A stretch of 64,000 nt of DNA from Carallia brachiata (lineage: Eukaryota; Streptophyta; Magnoliopsida; Malpighiales; Rhizophoraceae). Position 1 is the first letter of the stretch. The number at the start of each line of letters is the position of its first letter. The stretch lies in the NCBI GenBank assembly GCA_021464245.1, contig JADCRB010000038.1, positions 3,958,924-4,022,923 of the forward strand. Direction: 5' to 3'. The notes beneath the pieces were generated by a model that saw nothing but the letters and a program-made list of their open reading frames with translations, searched no databases and was not told the origin of the DNA. The position numbers and the translations under genes were made by a program. Below, one piece after another: positions 22,868-35,747 of this stretch.

Positions 22868-25330
22868 CTTCTTGGCCTCCAAACCCAAGTCTTTAGTCTC
22901 ATTGTTTTATTTTTCTTTTCATTCTTTTTTTATTATTTTTTTGTTCCCCCTCTAGTGGGATGTGTTTATCGGGTCCTGATCTGATGGGCAGACACCCATG
23001 CTCAATGTAATACTCACAATCCAATTGCTGGCTTGTTTACGGAGGTTTCTCTCAAGATTTTGCATTCATTTCTTTTCATTAATGTTCAAATCCCCTGTGT
23101 AAGTTGGTTAGTAACCGCCTTCGATATCAGACAGGTTGTTCTGATTGTGCTTGGAGAAGGTGCAATTGTCCTGTGATGGCTTCGAAATCTAGCATCAAAG
23201 TCGTCTGACCCAACTAATTTTCACTTATACTGAATTCATTATACAAAATTTTACTTCAACTTGACAGATGAATTTCTCTCAACTGAAACAATTGAACAGA
23301 TTTGATGCTGAATTGACATTACTGGAGCTTGATTTGATGCTGATTATGCATCAAGTCATCAACATCTATCTTTTCCTCGAAACTTTCCTCAATTGAGTTC
23401 CTGCCCACCCAGAATGCTGTCCTCATAACAAGGCAACCAATTAATTTGCTCTAGGTGACCCTGGGAATCATTTCTGAACATCTGTGGGACTCAAAAGTCT
23501 CCTGTGTGCCTACACAAATAGAGATGGATCACATTTCTGTATGATCATTTGATTTGATGAAGATGCCTGTTAAGAAATGGGATAACTTGGCGTGCATCTG
23601 GGTAAGCACTAGTTTCGTCATAATCCACAAGTTTTGCCTTTTAGTTAATGCAAATTAACCTTATGAGACTCTTATCCATGCGTCTTCCAATGTGTTAGAA
23701 CAATAATCTTACAATGTATAATTACTGCACAATGATCACTCATATATATACTGCCTAATTGCGTGCCAGCATATACCTAGATTGTACTCTGCTGCAATGA
23801 AGTTTATTACATTCTGAATCATCTAAAGAATTGCCAGGCTTTAACATCCAGACACTCAAAGGTTTAGCTTCTTGTTGTGTACAGAATGGATGGTAGTATC
23901 GGTTCTCATATATTTCTTGTTGTGTTCAGACTTACAGACTCTGAGGACGACCGAATATTCTGGTAAGTCACCTACAAGTAATGTTTTGGTTTTTCAGCAA
24001 CGGAAAAAGAGAGTAGCCACACTTAGTAGTCATACTCGAGAGTCATACTGCAACAACACACAAATTTTTTGCAATTACATGCATACTTTTTACAATAAAA
24101 ATATACAATTTTTTATTTTTAGTTGTAAAAAGGGTATATATTATTGTAAAAAGTTTGTATACTGTTACAAATGACTGTCCCGTATGACAAAAAGTATATA
24201 GCTACCTAATGAAACCCATGAGCAAAAAGCATCTTTTCGATATCATTTGGCTTGTATGCCTTTGCTAGAGAATAATGTTGATTCACGTTGTGACGTAGGA
24301 CAATACACAAATATTTACTTGTTTTGGCTGGAAGCCTAAAATATTAGCAGGAGAATGACTTTAAGAGTTTTTTTTTGGATTAAAGTGGTCAGATATATAG
24401 TTTTATCATTTTTTACAAAAGAATTATCTCTACAACTTAAACCTATACCTTCGATTTACAGTAGAGTTATCTTATTATTGCAGTAAGGCTCCCTCTTCTT
24501 TGTTAGGATTAGAAACTAGCATAAATAGATCTTCGATAGGTTGTTAGTTTTTAATGATATTTTTTCTCACTTTCCTTGCCGCCTTACCTTGTCCTTTCTA
24601 CGTATTCTGCAGAGATTTTGTATATTATAACCATTATTACTTTTATAGTTCAAACTTATGCTGCATCCAAAGTCACAAAAGGCTGCCTTGTCATTAATAT
24701 GTTCACTGAAACATAATCTAATTAAATAATTCAGCAAGATGGCATTGCCGGCCCGCTAATTCGGTTGTATAGAGATTCATTCTTAATCCACTCAAAACAT
24801 GGTAACCAGAACACACATCGGAAAAGTTATTGATTGACAATGTTTAGAATCTATATAAATAACAGATACAGACAAGAGTAAGTGAATTTGTAGCATGTAG
24901 CACATTTAAGTTGGGGTTAGGATCTACATGAAGCCAAGATAGCTGACTGTTTTGCCTGTGGGAGCATGAAAGCATTAGTAGAGAGACTCCTTTCATTTCT
25001 TTGTGCTCCCTTTGGCCCTTTTGCTTTCTTAATTATCAAATGATACACAGGTTAGCAATAGCCTCCAGAATATTGTTTATTGCAGAGGAGTTGACGAAAG
25101 CGATTGGCAGCTTTTCGATTCTTACAACCGGTAAAGGTACAAGCTTTCTTTATGCGTATGAAACTGCCACTTATTTCAATCCATAATGGTTGAAGTCTGT
25201 TTTTATTGATCAGCAGAACGTGGCCATAAATGTCCAAAATACGTAAAAACAAAAGAAACTCTACAACATACACTTAGACGCTTGTTCCATTCACAATATT
25301 AAAGTCAGGAAGAAAAAGAACGGTGATCTG
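22868..25330. other. Intergenic between the KEN-box gene and the first CLE gene
   Basis: Begins with the 3' UTR of the KEN-box gene (T-rich run about 22905-22955). No further exon recognised; several 60-100 codon ORFs here have no protein-like features. Some unique-looking, moderately GC sequence at 23100-23700 may be UTR or regulatory DNA. Confidence 0.45.
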
Positions 25331-25338
25331 TATAAATA
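25331..25338 (+). promoter_or_regulatory. TATA box of the first CLE gene
   Basis: TATAAATA 57 bases before the first ATG; classical plant TATA box at a suitable distance. Confidence 0.7.
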
Positions 25339-25387
25339 GGACATCCATTGTTTTGATTCTCCACAGAGTAAGCACCGCATTTTCTGA

Positions 25388-25645
25388 ATGCTTAAGAAGA
25401 AAATGGCTTGTTTGAGATTTTGGCTGTGCTTAATATTGATCTTGCTTTCAATTCCAGCGTCTGCCACTCGCCCCCTCGATTCATCCACAATAAGGAAGAA
25501 CCTGATCAGATCCATTCGAGCACTCAGTGAGAGCGACGTTTACGATGCAAGTATGAAGAAGGAAAGTACGAGTGTAGGTGAGTATGAATCCAAGCGAGTC
25601 AGCCCTGGAGGACCTGATCCACGACATCACGCAAAAAGTGGATAG
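25388..25645 (+). CDS. CLE peptide precursor, motif RVSPGGPDPRHH
   Basis: Intronless gene for an 85-residue secreted prepropeptide. CLE peptides are cut to 12-13 residues, hydroxylated or arabinosylated at Pro, and bind LRR receptor kinases (CLV1/BAM class) to control meristems, roots and vasculature. Visible parts: signal peptide about residues 6-27 (MACLRFWLCLILILLSIPAS), variable domain, then the CLE motif at residues 70-81 and a short tail AKSG. The motif matches the Arabidopsis CLE1-7 group, with Val at position 2 as in CLE5/6 and Arg at position 10 as in CLE4. Two in-frame ATGs exist (25388 and 25403); the second gives a tighter signal peptide. A TATA box lies upstream. A second CLE gene on the same strand at 58292 suggests an old local pair. 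Confidence 0.93.
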   Translation: MLKKKMACLRFWLCLILILLSIPASATRPLDSSTIRKNLIRSIRALSESDVYDASMKKESTSVGEYESKRVSPGGPDPRHHAKSG

Positions 25646-26286
25646 TGAAAACCTTTCGTGCATGCTTGATGCAGTACCAATAAGTTTGTCAGATACGTAT
25701 TTTGGATCTGAGGATCAAAGTTTTAGCAAAGAGAGCCAATGTTGTAATTGGTGAGAAATATCTAAGCGTGGGAGGTATTTAAAATTGCGATTGTTACATT
25801 AGAGTGATTGAGGCGCATTATATATAGGCTATGATTTAGGCTTTTTAGCTGCTGCTTTTCCTCTCTGAGGGTAGTGGGACAGAAATATGAAAGGGTGACA
25901 CCCCACATCATAAAGAATAAGACTTATAATTTGTCTATCTGTTGCCTTATAAATTAAAGCTTGTGTACAAACAGTGATCTGGTAACATAGCATAACATAG
26001 CATATTGAAAGTTCATGAGCATAACCTCAGGCTTCTGGCCTCTAGAAACAATACCAAATTGGTATTCAAGTATAGACTGATTACGCACAAGATAAAAAAG
26101 TGCCACGGACCATTTTCCTACCCGCTTAGCCTCATTGTTCTGCACCGCTTAAACTTTGCCTGACGTAGTGATGTTGGATGCTAATATAATGGGATTGGTT
26201 TACTAGATGCTAAAAAATATATCATATGCTGTACTTTCGCATTCTGATTTTCACTGCAACGGAAGAAACGTCAGTATCTTTCATTT
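25646..26286. other. 3' flank of the first CLE gene
   Basis: 3' UTR and intergenic DNA up to the LTR element. No gene recognised. Confidence 0.5.
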
Positions 26287-26742
26287 TGTTGAGAAAATTT
26301 TAAAATATTAAGAGTCAATATCTCCTAATTAATTCGGTAGTTATTGAAAGATATTTATTGATGAAAAGATATGTTTATTAATGAAAAGACAAGTTAAAAA
26401 GTCGTGTTAATTGTATCCAAAAGATGTCTTTCTTGGCTAAACAACTATCAAATTATTTTCCCTATAAATATATGATTTGACCATTTACATAAATAGAGAA
26501 AAATCAGAAAAATCCATATATAATTGTGACCAATTTTGGATAGTACATCAACTTCTTCTCGATGACTTAATTTTAGTATTACAACTTACAATTAAATGTG
26601 CTTTATTTTATTTTGTGAAGGAGTTCGCATTAAACCTCTGTCATTTAAAATGAGGGCAAATTTTGTTTAAAAAAAGTGACACTGTTACCCAACTTAAACC
26701 AATTCTTTTATTTCTAATCTTACCTTATTTATGGTTCTAACA
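26287..26742 (+). repeat. 5' LTR of the non-coding LTR element
   Basis: Starts TGTTGAG, ends TTCTAACA; contains TATAAATA at about 26463. Preceded by the CATTT duplication. Confidence 0.85.
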
Positions 26743-29666
26743 ATCTTAAGGTAAAAATTGATTTACTTTGTGATTGGATTTGAAAGAATTTATTTCCAAT
26801 TTCGTGAATAAATCAAGTAAGTTCGTATTTGATTAAGGTATGTTTTTCTTCTTACTTGTTTAATAACATGAAGTAAAATGTTTAAGCAAAGTGAATTCAT
26901 GCTTAAACTGACTAAGCATGCGGCTTCAAGGATTTGTTCTAATAAAATGGTCACGTCTGTTTGGCATGCTGTTATAGTCTCTTGGTATTGTCCTTAAAAA
27001 GGAAAAAAAAAAAAAAAAAACCCAAAGAGGTAGTGAACGTAATAAGGAATCGTCAATTCCTTATATATCCTATCCAAAAATGTCTCGTGTATGGAAAGTG
27101 TCATGCAATGACATCCCATGGAAGCCAATTTATGTAAAAGAGGAAATAAAATAACAGAATAGAAAGTTGTTCTTGGTAGGCACAGGGATACAGCAAAATG
27201 ACTTTGCCACCGCCATTTGTATACTACGGTGATGACAACACAAGTGTTTCCACTCTTACTCTAAAATGTTTGTGTGTTTCCCGAGAGGCAGACTTGCGCA
27301 TTAGTAAATGACAAAAATGATTTTGCTACTAGACCCAATTTTATGACCTTAATAAAATGGTAGGGTACACATCAGTTGGTGTAGGAAAAATAAAACAACG
27401 TTTTACATGCATGCGGGATGATTTTGATGTTAAATAACAACGGTACGCATGCTTGGTGGTTATTTATATACACTTAATTTTTTGCTTTAACATGCATGAT
27501 AGTTTTTTTTTTTTTTTTTTTGATATGGTTATACCATAATATTGTGATGGTTTGCATGGATATACCTGATGGATGATCCTTATATGATGTTTGGATATAC
27601 ATGATGGATATACATGCTGATAAAGATAATAACATATAGAATTTCAGTCTATATAAGTGACTTTGCCATGCATGATGAATATATATGCACACATGTGAAT
27701 GATGATTGCATGGATGTATGAGACTTATAAACCTATGCATTTTTGGAATGCCGTTGTTTATATGCTTCAACAATTTTTCTGCTTGCAGAAGAAATTTTTA
27801 TATCCAGTGCAGGAAGGGCATATTAGCTAAAGAAACAGTGCCACAAGAAATTATAAATTTCTTAATTTTGTAAATAGACACGACACGTATAAGCCAAGGA
27901 ATTATTCAATTCCGTGTCCTCGGTTTGGCAATCAATAGCCGTAGAAAGGACTTTAATTCCTTGCCGTGGTGAATCTGTCAATTTTTATTACAAGAAGGAA
28001 GGGTACAGATAAAGGGAATGTGACAATAAATCTTTGTTTCCCACTCGGTTAAATGCCCCACAATAACCAAGTAGCAATTGTATGTTACTTATTTCACTAT
28101 CTTCCTATCTTCCTATATTTATATACAAGGAAGGGTTCAGATTTAAAATATATAACGTGTCTGTTGAAATGCATGAGGTAATTATTAAAGGAATTGATAA
28201 TTCGTTAAAGGGCATATTACGATAGTTATGGCGGTTACATATATACTGAATTATTCATTCTTTCTTCGGTTAATGATTTCTTACACCGATGTGCATTATC
28301 TAATAGAAGGGCATCAAACTTTATAGCTGTCAATTTGTGCTCTTTGGGTGTTGAGCCACACTCTTTCTATGGAAGCAGTGACAAGGTGGTTATGCCTAAC
28401 GGTTGTGATGTCTGCAACCTTTGTTTATTGTGTTTTACGGAACACAACAAATAAAGAGGCACCAGTTGATGGATTAAAGGAATTTGGGAATTCCTCCTTT
28501 GGAGAAATGTACGTGCATGGAAAATGCATGACATTTACTTTTTCTTAATCCAATTGTACGGGATTGAAATCTCGAAATTGAGGTCTCCGAAATACCCTAC
28601 CACTAGATGAATGGAACCAATTGGTCGAAAGAAAAGACTAATAGATGTGTCTTTGTGTTTAATAAAAGAAGGGGGAACCATCCCAACGGTCTGCCTCCAA
28701 AAACTAAATTTCTTGGAGAGTTGAGGCTATGTTAGATTGTCAGAATTGACAATCACAATTTCTTTTTAAAACAAAAGATTGTGCCTCGCGTGTTTCTAAT
28801 TCATAGAAAAGTCACGAAATCACTGGCCTAGTTACTGGTCTTAAATATCAGAAAGTTATGACTTTTGCAATGCATGAAACTTCAGAGGCATTTCTAACTG
28901 CTAGATTAAGAGCAGTTTTGTGAATAAAAGAAAAGGTACCTACAAGTTAGCAGTAGAAACAAAAGTTGCGACTATGATCCTTTAAATAGGAGGATAGTAT
29001 GTTAATCGTTAAGTAAAGGTATCCGTTGATAATTATATATAAAAGATTCTTAAGTACATGTGATCGATCAAATTAAAGGGTTAACAAAACTTGATGAAAA
29101 GACATCAAAAAGGGATGAGTTCAAGTCTACAATTATTGATCACCCATGATGGAACCTTAACTTAACATTTGATACAATATCAAGTCTTGAGTTTAATGAG
29201 TTAAAATATATTATCAGTGTGATTTGAAACACTATACTCAGTTTTTCTCCATCTCAAGTGTTCATAGTGCTTGGTACCCGTAATAAATTGGAAGGTAGAG
29301 CTTTCAAGACTCTTAACAGGTTTGAAAGGGTACTTTAAGGTAGGAGCGCTAGTCTGCCTATATAAATGTGAATGTTTAGACTGTTCCAATAAGTTTAAAG
29401 ATTTGACTTTAAAACATTCATGAAAAGGATATGAACGCAATTATTAAAAAGAGAAATATAATAATGTATAGTCAAATGTGTGAAATATTTCTATAGCTTA
29501 TCATTAAGAATTGTTGATTCAAACTTGTCTGCTATACTATTCAGATTTATTGTAATGTATATTTCACTACATAAGGTTCAATCTATAAGATACCTTTACT
29601 TATGTATTTGACTTTTACAATTATTGAAAATCCTTTACATTTGCAAATGTTGAAAATGGCAGGAGG

Positions 29667-30121
29667 TTATTAGGGAATTTTCAAAATATTAAGAATAATG
29701 TCCCTTAATTAATTTGGTAGTTATTGAAAGATGTCTATTGATGAAAATACATGTCCTTTGATGAAAAGACATGTTAAAAAGTCGTGCTAATTGGGCCCAA
29801 AAGACATTTTTCTTAGCCAAATAACTACCAAATTATCCTTCTTATAAATATGTGATTTGGCCATTTACATAAATATAAAGAAGACGGAAAAAGTCATATA
29901 TAATTTGTAAGCAATTTTGGATAGTACATCAATTTCTCGAGGGTTTGATTACAGTATTGCAACTTGCAATCAAGTGTGCTTTATTTCATCCTGTGAGGGA
30001 GTTTGCGTTAAACCCTCGTTGCATTTAAAATGAGGGCGAATTTTGTTTAAGGAAAGTGACACTATTACAACGACTTGAAACAATTCTTATCTCCAATCTT
30101 ACCCTCTTTTCAGTTCTAACA
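29667..30121 (+). repeat. 3' LTR of the non-coding LTR element
   Basis: Aligns with 26287-26742 along its length; the start has mutated to TTATTAG; followed by the CATTT duplication. Confidence 0.85.
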
Positions 30122-30348
30122 CATTTTACATGAGAACCCCCCTCCCCCACAAACTTCATTTTTAGTTGTCTATATTGCTCACAACTCGGCTACTCACTAC
30201 AGGGTGCTACTGCATAACACAGTCTAGAAGTGTGAAATCCTATTCAACGAATGAAGACCATTTGTGCAAATTTGTTATGGTTCTTAGTTACTTGTACTTT
30301 TTAGGATGATGATGATTATGATAAAGCATAAGGTTCCTTCAGTTGTAT

Positions 30349-30825
30349 TGGCTGAAAGATAAACTATAAGACAAATAATGTCTCAAATAATAATATATTT
30401 AATAAAATTTAAAGACGATTTAATAAACAATAAAGGCTTAAATCTTTTTGGTTAATGAAGAAATATGACTCTTCATTAAAGTCTTGTGGGTCAAGAGATA
30501 TGTGTTGATGGAAGACAATTCTTGAAGTTTATAAACAAGAGGAGTTTGGTCCTGTTCCTACCGCTTACAATATCCTGACAAACATTTGATAATATTAATG
30601 TTAAATACAAAGACTTATAGAATATCTTACCATCATTAAAGAAGAGGTTAAGGGACAGAAATCATACTCCATTAGTATTTCGCACCAAAGTTTGTATAAG
30701 TTTCATATGAATTAAGATACACTTCTCTTCCAATTATGTGTGAAAAATATGAAATTTTAAGATTCGTCATTAAGTTATTTTATGTCTGATTGTTCATGCA
30801 AATATTATTGCAATTATGTCTTACA
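30349..30825 (+). repeat. 5' LTR of the copia element
   Basis: Direct repeat partner of 38184-38672, followed by the primer-binding site. It lacks about 30 bases present in the right copy after TGTCTCA. Start position approximate. Confidence 0.75.
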
Positions 30826-32356
30826 GATGGTATCAGAATATGGTTTAAGAACTTTTTTTTTTTTTTCTATTAAAGATATATATATGTTTTAAAGCATGAT
30901 TCACAATTCTTGTTTATATGCATGAGAAATATTCCAAATTTTCTTTATGGACCATGATTTTGGATGTCACAATAAATGGAATAAGCCAAATGAAATTTCA
31001 AAATTGAAACCCTTAACAAAAGAAGTCAAGATCGGACCATGATTTTAATGGCTTAAAGAATTGACTGGCCATAGGAAGGTATAGAGATGGTGGCTATAGA
31101 ATTATTAATCTAGCTGATGAAAGGGGCTTCATGATCATTAACAAAACGGGTTTTGTTGATTGGCTTGCATAAGGGAATAATATGTCCAAAAAGACATAAT
31201 AAAGTCAGCATTCTTATTGAGAAGATTAATTATGATCGAGTTACAGATTTCTCTTGCAAATGAAAGAAAGCAGAAGACGGCTTAAGGACAAAGTGTCCAT
31301 AATATTGCCGTAGCCTTAAAATAAAGGCATTATTTTGGGCTATTGGTCACATGTATAATTGTTGAAGGGGTAGAAAAGAATCATTTAATTCTTTGTTCAT
31401 GAAGATACTCTATTGTCATTTTGGATTTCTTGAAAAGGAAATACTATGTTGCCGCTTCGTAATTTAAAAATAAAATAAAATAAAATAAACGTGGCTATTG
31501 GATTTTGAAAAGATAGGCATTAAGTAGAGGCTAGAAATTGCCATGAAGGTGCCTTTTCAGACCCAGATTCATCTATTGGGTTAATTCTTTGTATGAAGAA
31601 TGGGTGCTCCTAAAAGTATATTATTCAAAAGGTACTCGTTAGATATCATGCACGAGGCCATAAAATGTTCCTTTTTACTGAACCTTTAGTTGCTTTTATG
31701 ACTAAAAGAAAGTGCCTTGTTTGTTGTGCGAAAAAAAAAAAATAAATACAGTGCCACCTCAAGCAGTGAACGGACATTAAGCGGCATCGTAGAATTCAAG
31801 CAGCCAAAAGCGCTATTGACATCGCTGCAATGCATCTGGTGGGCAATTTACAAATAAAAAATTGACCAATTAACAGTTTGGGGTTATTGTTTTTAATGGG
31901 CGTGTGTAGCAGAGATCAAACACAACCAGATTATATAAAACAAAGATATTGTGTCTTTCCTTAAGGAAATTTGTAAAGACATTAAAAAGAAAAGGCTTTT
32001 ATATTTTGCTAAGGCTAACAAAAAAATATAAAAGAGGAAAGTTTGTTTACTGCCGTTGGCATAATAGTGACTATTGGACAAAAGCCTTTTAATTTGTTTA
32101 ACAGTTTGTTGAAGTGACCATTCGACAAAGTAGTTAAAAAAAAATTGCTTAGTTTCTCGGCCATCAAGTGTTTGGAAGGAATTATTCAATTTTTGTGATG
32201 GACGGCCGATAAAAATCATACGCACTAAAATTTTTTCCTAATAATTGTTAAAGACAAGTATATAAACAATTAATAACATTGTCACTATTGGATTCAGAAG
32301 AATTCATGACTTTCATAAGGAAAAACCTTATTGGCAGCCATCAAGTTTGGGCCAAT

Positions 32357-32737
32357 TGATGTACGACGAGTAACGAAAAACAACTTTAAGTCAGAAATCC
32401 ACATAATAACTAGAATACTCAGGAATCCACCTGAAAAAAAATACAAGAATCCACTTGACAAATAACTAAATCAATATTCAATATTCAGTTGCATAAACAA
32501 GTCTGAAAAATTAACAAAGGTTCAAGCTCTATTTATAGAGTTTAACAGATAAAACAAAATCTAAACAAAAATGAATAACTACTAATAGATAAATACGATC
32601 TAAACACGATCTAACTAAATAACTGAAACACGATCTGAATTAGTATAAATGACTAATTAACTAAGTAACAAATTCTATGTGGACCGAAACTTCCAGAATT
32701 CTTCAGGGAGAATAAATCCTTATCAGCAACTGCATCA
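32357..32737 (-). repeat. 3' LTR (element orientation) of the nested gypsy
   Basis: 381-bp direct repeat of 35124-35490; preceded by CCAAT. Confidence 0.88.
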
Positions 32738-32739
32738 TT

Positions 32740-33073
32740 CCTCCAATTGAAAAGAATTGGACTTTGTTGAGGAAGATGCCAAGTTAGCATCAAGGAACCC
32801 ATGATCCATCAAACGAAGCTCATCCTCAAGAATCCAAGTAGCATCAGAGGTAGGATGACCTTTCCACTGAATAAGGTAGAGTCGAAATCCTCCATGAGAA
32901 GAAGTAACGTATTCATCATCTAGGATAGTCTCGACATTTTTAGCATATGGAGCAAAAGAAGGCGCCTTTGGCACATTAGTACTTATAGAGAGACTAGAAG
33001 GCAAAGATGGAGGCTTGAAAGTGCCTTGGTGAGGTGTCAAATCCTCCATATTGAAAATAGGACTAATATTCAA
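32740..33073 (-). pseudogene. Gypsy integrase C-terminus with chromodomain
   Basis: Open for 112 codons on minus. It contains NISPIFNMEDLTPHQG (the conserved integrase SxxFNxxDLxP-like end) and a chromodomain YLIQWKGHPTSDATWILEDE, including the aromatic Tyr/Trp/Trp set of the chromodomain cage. Chromodomains steer chromovirus integration to particular chromatin. It is a fragment of the defective element, not a host gene. Confidence 0.85.
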
Positions 33074-35123
33074 GCTACCTGGTAAATTAAGTAAATATGC
33101 ATTAGGTCCAAAATTTTCAATAATAGAGTGTCGATCAATGGCTCGGACTTGTAACTTCTTGGGCTTGTTTTTAAGGAATCACCCACATTAAAATGTTTAT
33201 CTCGACGATGCATATCAGTAGCAAGCTTAAAATTAACATTACTTAATGCAATCTTACGCTTAATCTCCTCATGCAGGTTATGAATGTGGGTAGTAAATTT
33301 TTTTTAGCAGGTTCAGAAGATTGAAGATCAGAAGAAAGGGGAACAAGGTCAACAGGTGTGAGGGGTATACCGATGGACAATCTCAAAATGACTCTTACCA
33401 ATTTCTTCTTTGCAAAATGGACATACTCAAGATCATTCATGCCATATCACTGAAAATAATCCTCTAAACTATCAAACCAGTCTATAAACACTTAAGCATT
33501 CAATTCACCATTATATTCAGGAGGAGCATCTGGCTTGACCTTTCTAGCGATTTCATTGTGATTTGGACGTGCATGTATGTGTTGTGCCCTATGATACTTA
33601 TCATGAACTCAAATGTGCACATCATCGCGCAAATCATGAATAGGATGCTTACGTGTACCTCTAGGGACTTGACGAGTAGAAAATGCATTATGATAAAAAT
33701 TACCTTCATCCATATGTTCATGTAGGTTTCCATCGGGGGAAAACCTAACAGTTAGTTTTGGGGTGACTAAATTTTCAAGGTCCTATGGGTTAGGCGTACG
33801 AAATTGGGCATTGACAGAACTCTCAACATGGGTTGCCTCAATTAGTTGTCCAACAGACTCGTCCACTAGTTGTTTGTTCAAACGTTTTAAAATAGCATTT
33901 AGTTGGGTGGATAAATTGGCAAAATCATTTCTAAGACTGTTCATATCAGACTGATGGGCAAATTGTGCGGCTTGAATTTTGGCTCGAAGCTCACCTATTT
34001 TAGAGGTAGGTTTCATGGCAGATTTGACAGTTTCTTTAGTGTTAACTATATTTCGTGAAAAGGGTTATATTGAGATCAATACTAATTGCAAAAAGTAATA
34101 AAAATTATAAATTACTACGAATGCACACAATTAGAAATAAACTGTAATGCGAATGACAATGCAATGGAAAATAAAAGAACAGTTAAAGTCAAAATAATGG
34201 ATAAGGACAAAAAAATGATAAGACTACTAGTGGGGTAATAACTGAGACAGTGACAAACAATAAGGTAATGGAACAAAAGGCAAATTTTGTTGGTTATTTA
34301 TGGTTTTTGGTTCGTTGGAATAATTTTTTTTCCCTTTTTTTGACCTGAAGCAATTTATTTTACTTAAAAAAACTGAATTAAAAATTAATCAAATTTTTAG
34401 AATAAAGGAAAAATACCACAAAGCAAACCTTTTGCCTAAAGTCCCAACAATGTGTTCTACTAATACTGTGATGGGATCGATGCCGTCGGGGAGGCTCTCC
34501 AACGATGAAATGGCAAGCTCCGATGAGGACTGGGAAGTTCCAGGAAGGTTTGACAGTGATGAGGGAGATGTCGGTGGGTTAGGGAAGGTCTGACAAAGGG
34601 CTGGCAAACGGTGGCTGATCCAGCGGCGCATGAAAGGAAGGTCGATAGATGTTGACTTGGTGGCATTCGATTGGCAAGTTGAAGGCTGGAAATGACAAAT
34701 TGGAGGCCCGTTGTTCCTTTGGACCAGTTGCTAGCGTCGACGGTGAAGAAACAGGTTACAGTGAGTAGTGACACGGGTGGAGAATATGAGCGTTCGGGTG
34801 GCCATTCAGGGGTTTTTCGAGGGTTTTTCAGTGTGTGAATCTCGGGTTGGACAAGTCTGGGGCTAGTGGTTCCGGAAAGGTGGTTTTGGGTATCATCAGC
34901 GATCGGCAGGTGGTGGTAGAAGGCGGTGGTCTGGTAGCCCGTGATGAGCTCGGTAGTGCATAACCAGAAGGTCTTGTGTGGTGTTTAATGTATTTTTTGA
35001 TTTTTGATGGGTTTTTTTGAGTGATTTTGGGTTTAGTGGAGATCGAAAACAATAGTTGCAACGCTTTTTGTGTGTGATTTAGATTGACCGAGTTTGGATT
35101 GAAGTTTTTCTCTAATACCAAAC

Positions 35124-35490
35124 TGATGTAGAACGAGTAATGAAGAATAGCCCAAATCAGGACTCCACCCATCAACTAGAACACTCGAGAATCCACTCGA
35201 AAAGATACAAAAATCTACTTGACAAATAATTGAATCAATATTCAATATTCAATTGCATAAACAAGTTTGAAATATTAACAAAGATTCATGCTCTATTTAT
35301 AGAGTTAACAGATAAAATAAAACATAAACAAAAATGAATAACTGTCAACAGATAAAAATGATCTAACTAAATAACCAAAACACAACCTGAATTAGGATAA
35401 ACGACTAGATAACTAACTAACAAATCCTATGTGGACTGATACCTCCAGAATTTCTTCTAGTAGAAAAAATCCTTATGAGCAACTGCATCA
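35124..35490 (-). repeat. 5' LTR (element orientation) of the nested gypsy
   Basis: 367-bp direct repeat of 32357-32737; adjoined by the tRNA-Met-like primer site and followed by CCAAC. Confidence 0.88.
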
Positions 35491-35747
35491 CCAACTATGA
35501 TTATTAGCAACCGAATTAATATTACTTGTTAAGGATCTATAAAATAGTGTCTTTTGATTTTTGAGTTAGTTTGTTTGTCATTGATTCATATTCATATATT
35601 TTTTGTTATTGAAAATAGACGAATCATCATCCTTTTAGTGAACTCATGCATATTAGATTATTTTTTTTAATATGCATATATTATTGTTATAGTTTGATTG
35701 TCATGAAATCACCAAACTAAAATGTTTAAGTATATGTATTGTTGGTC

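Larger units (their letters stand above)
26287..30121 (+). mobile_element. Non-coding LTR retrotransposon with perfect target duplication
   Basis: Two direct repeats of about 456 bp (26287-26742 and 29667-30121) share, in order, TTATTGAAAGAT, ATGAAAAGACA, TTGGATAGTACATCAA, GAGGGCAAATTTTGTTTAA (GAGGGCGAATTTTGTTTAA in the right copy) and the end TTCTAACA. The left copy starts TGTTGAG. Flanks are CATTT on both sides (26282-26286 and 30122-30126). A TATAAATA box in each LTR and a purine-rich AAAATGGCAGGAGG before the right LTR indicate plus orientation. The 2.9-kb interior has no gag or pol that I can read and no standard initiator-Met primer site, so it is a non-autonomous, LARD-like element. 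LTR divergence, visibly tens of differences, suggests moderate age. Confidence 0.85.
32357..35490 (-). mobile_element. Internally deleted Ty3/gypsy chromovirus, nested in the copia element
   Basis: LTRs 32357-32737 and 35124-35490 are direct repeats with TG...CA ends (TGATGT...GCATCA on plus). Flanks CCAAT and CCAAC are a near-perfect 5-bp duplication. Orientation is minus: beside the right LTR, the minus strand reads TTTGGTATTAGAG, a worn initiator-Met primer site, and AATTGGAGGAA beside the left LTR is a polypurine tract. Minus-strand coding runs from a gag N-terminus with a coiled coil (about 34016-33785) and a further gag part with DAPPEYNGELNA to, at 33250-32740, the integrase C-terminus NVGDSLKNKP-like, GPNAYLLNLPGSLNISPIFN, and a chromodomain (VETILDDEYVTSSHGG, FRLYLIQWKGHPTSDATWI). 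Protease, RT, RNase H and most of integrase are missing, so it is defective. Confidence 0.88.

Noticed and set aside
24872..25186. ORF upstream of the first CLE gene (25001-25186)
   Set aside because: No motif, no plausible promoter context, and composition typical of intergenic DNA.
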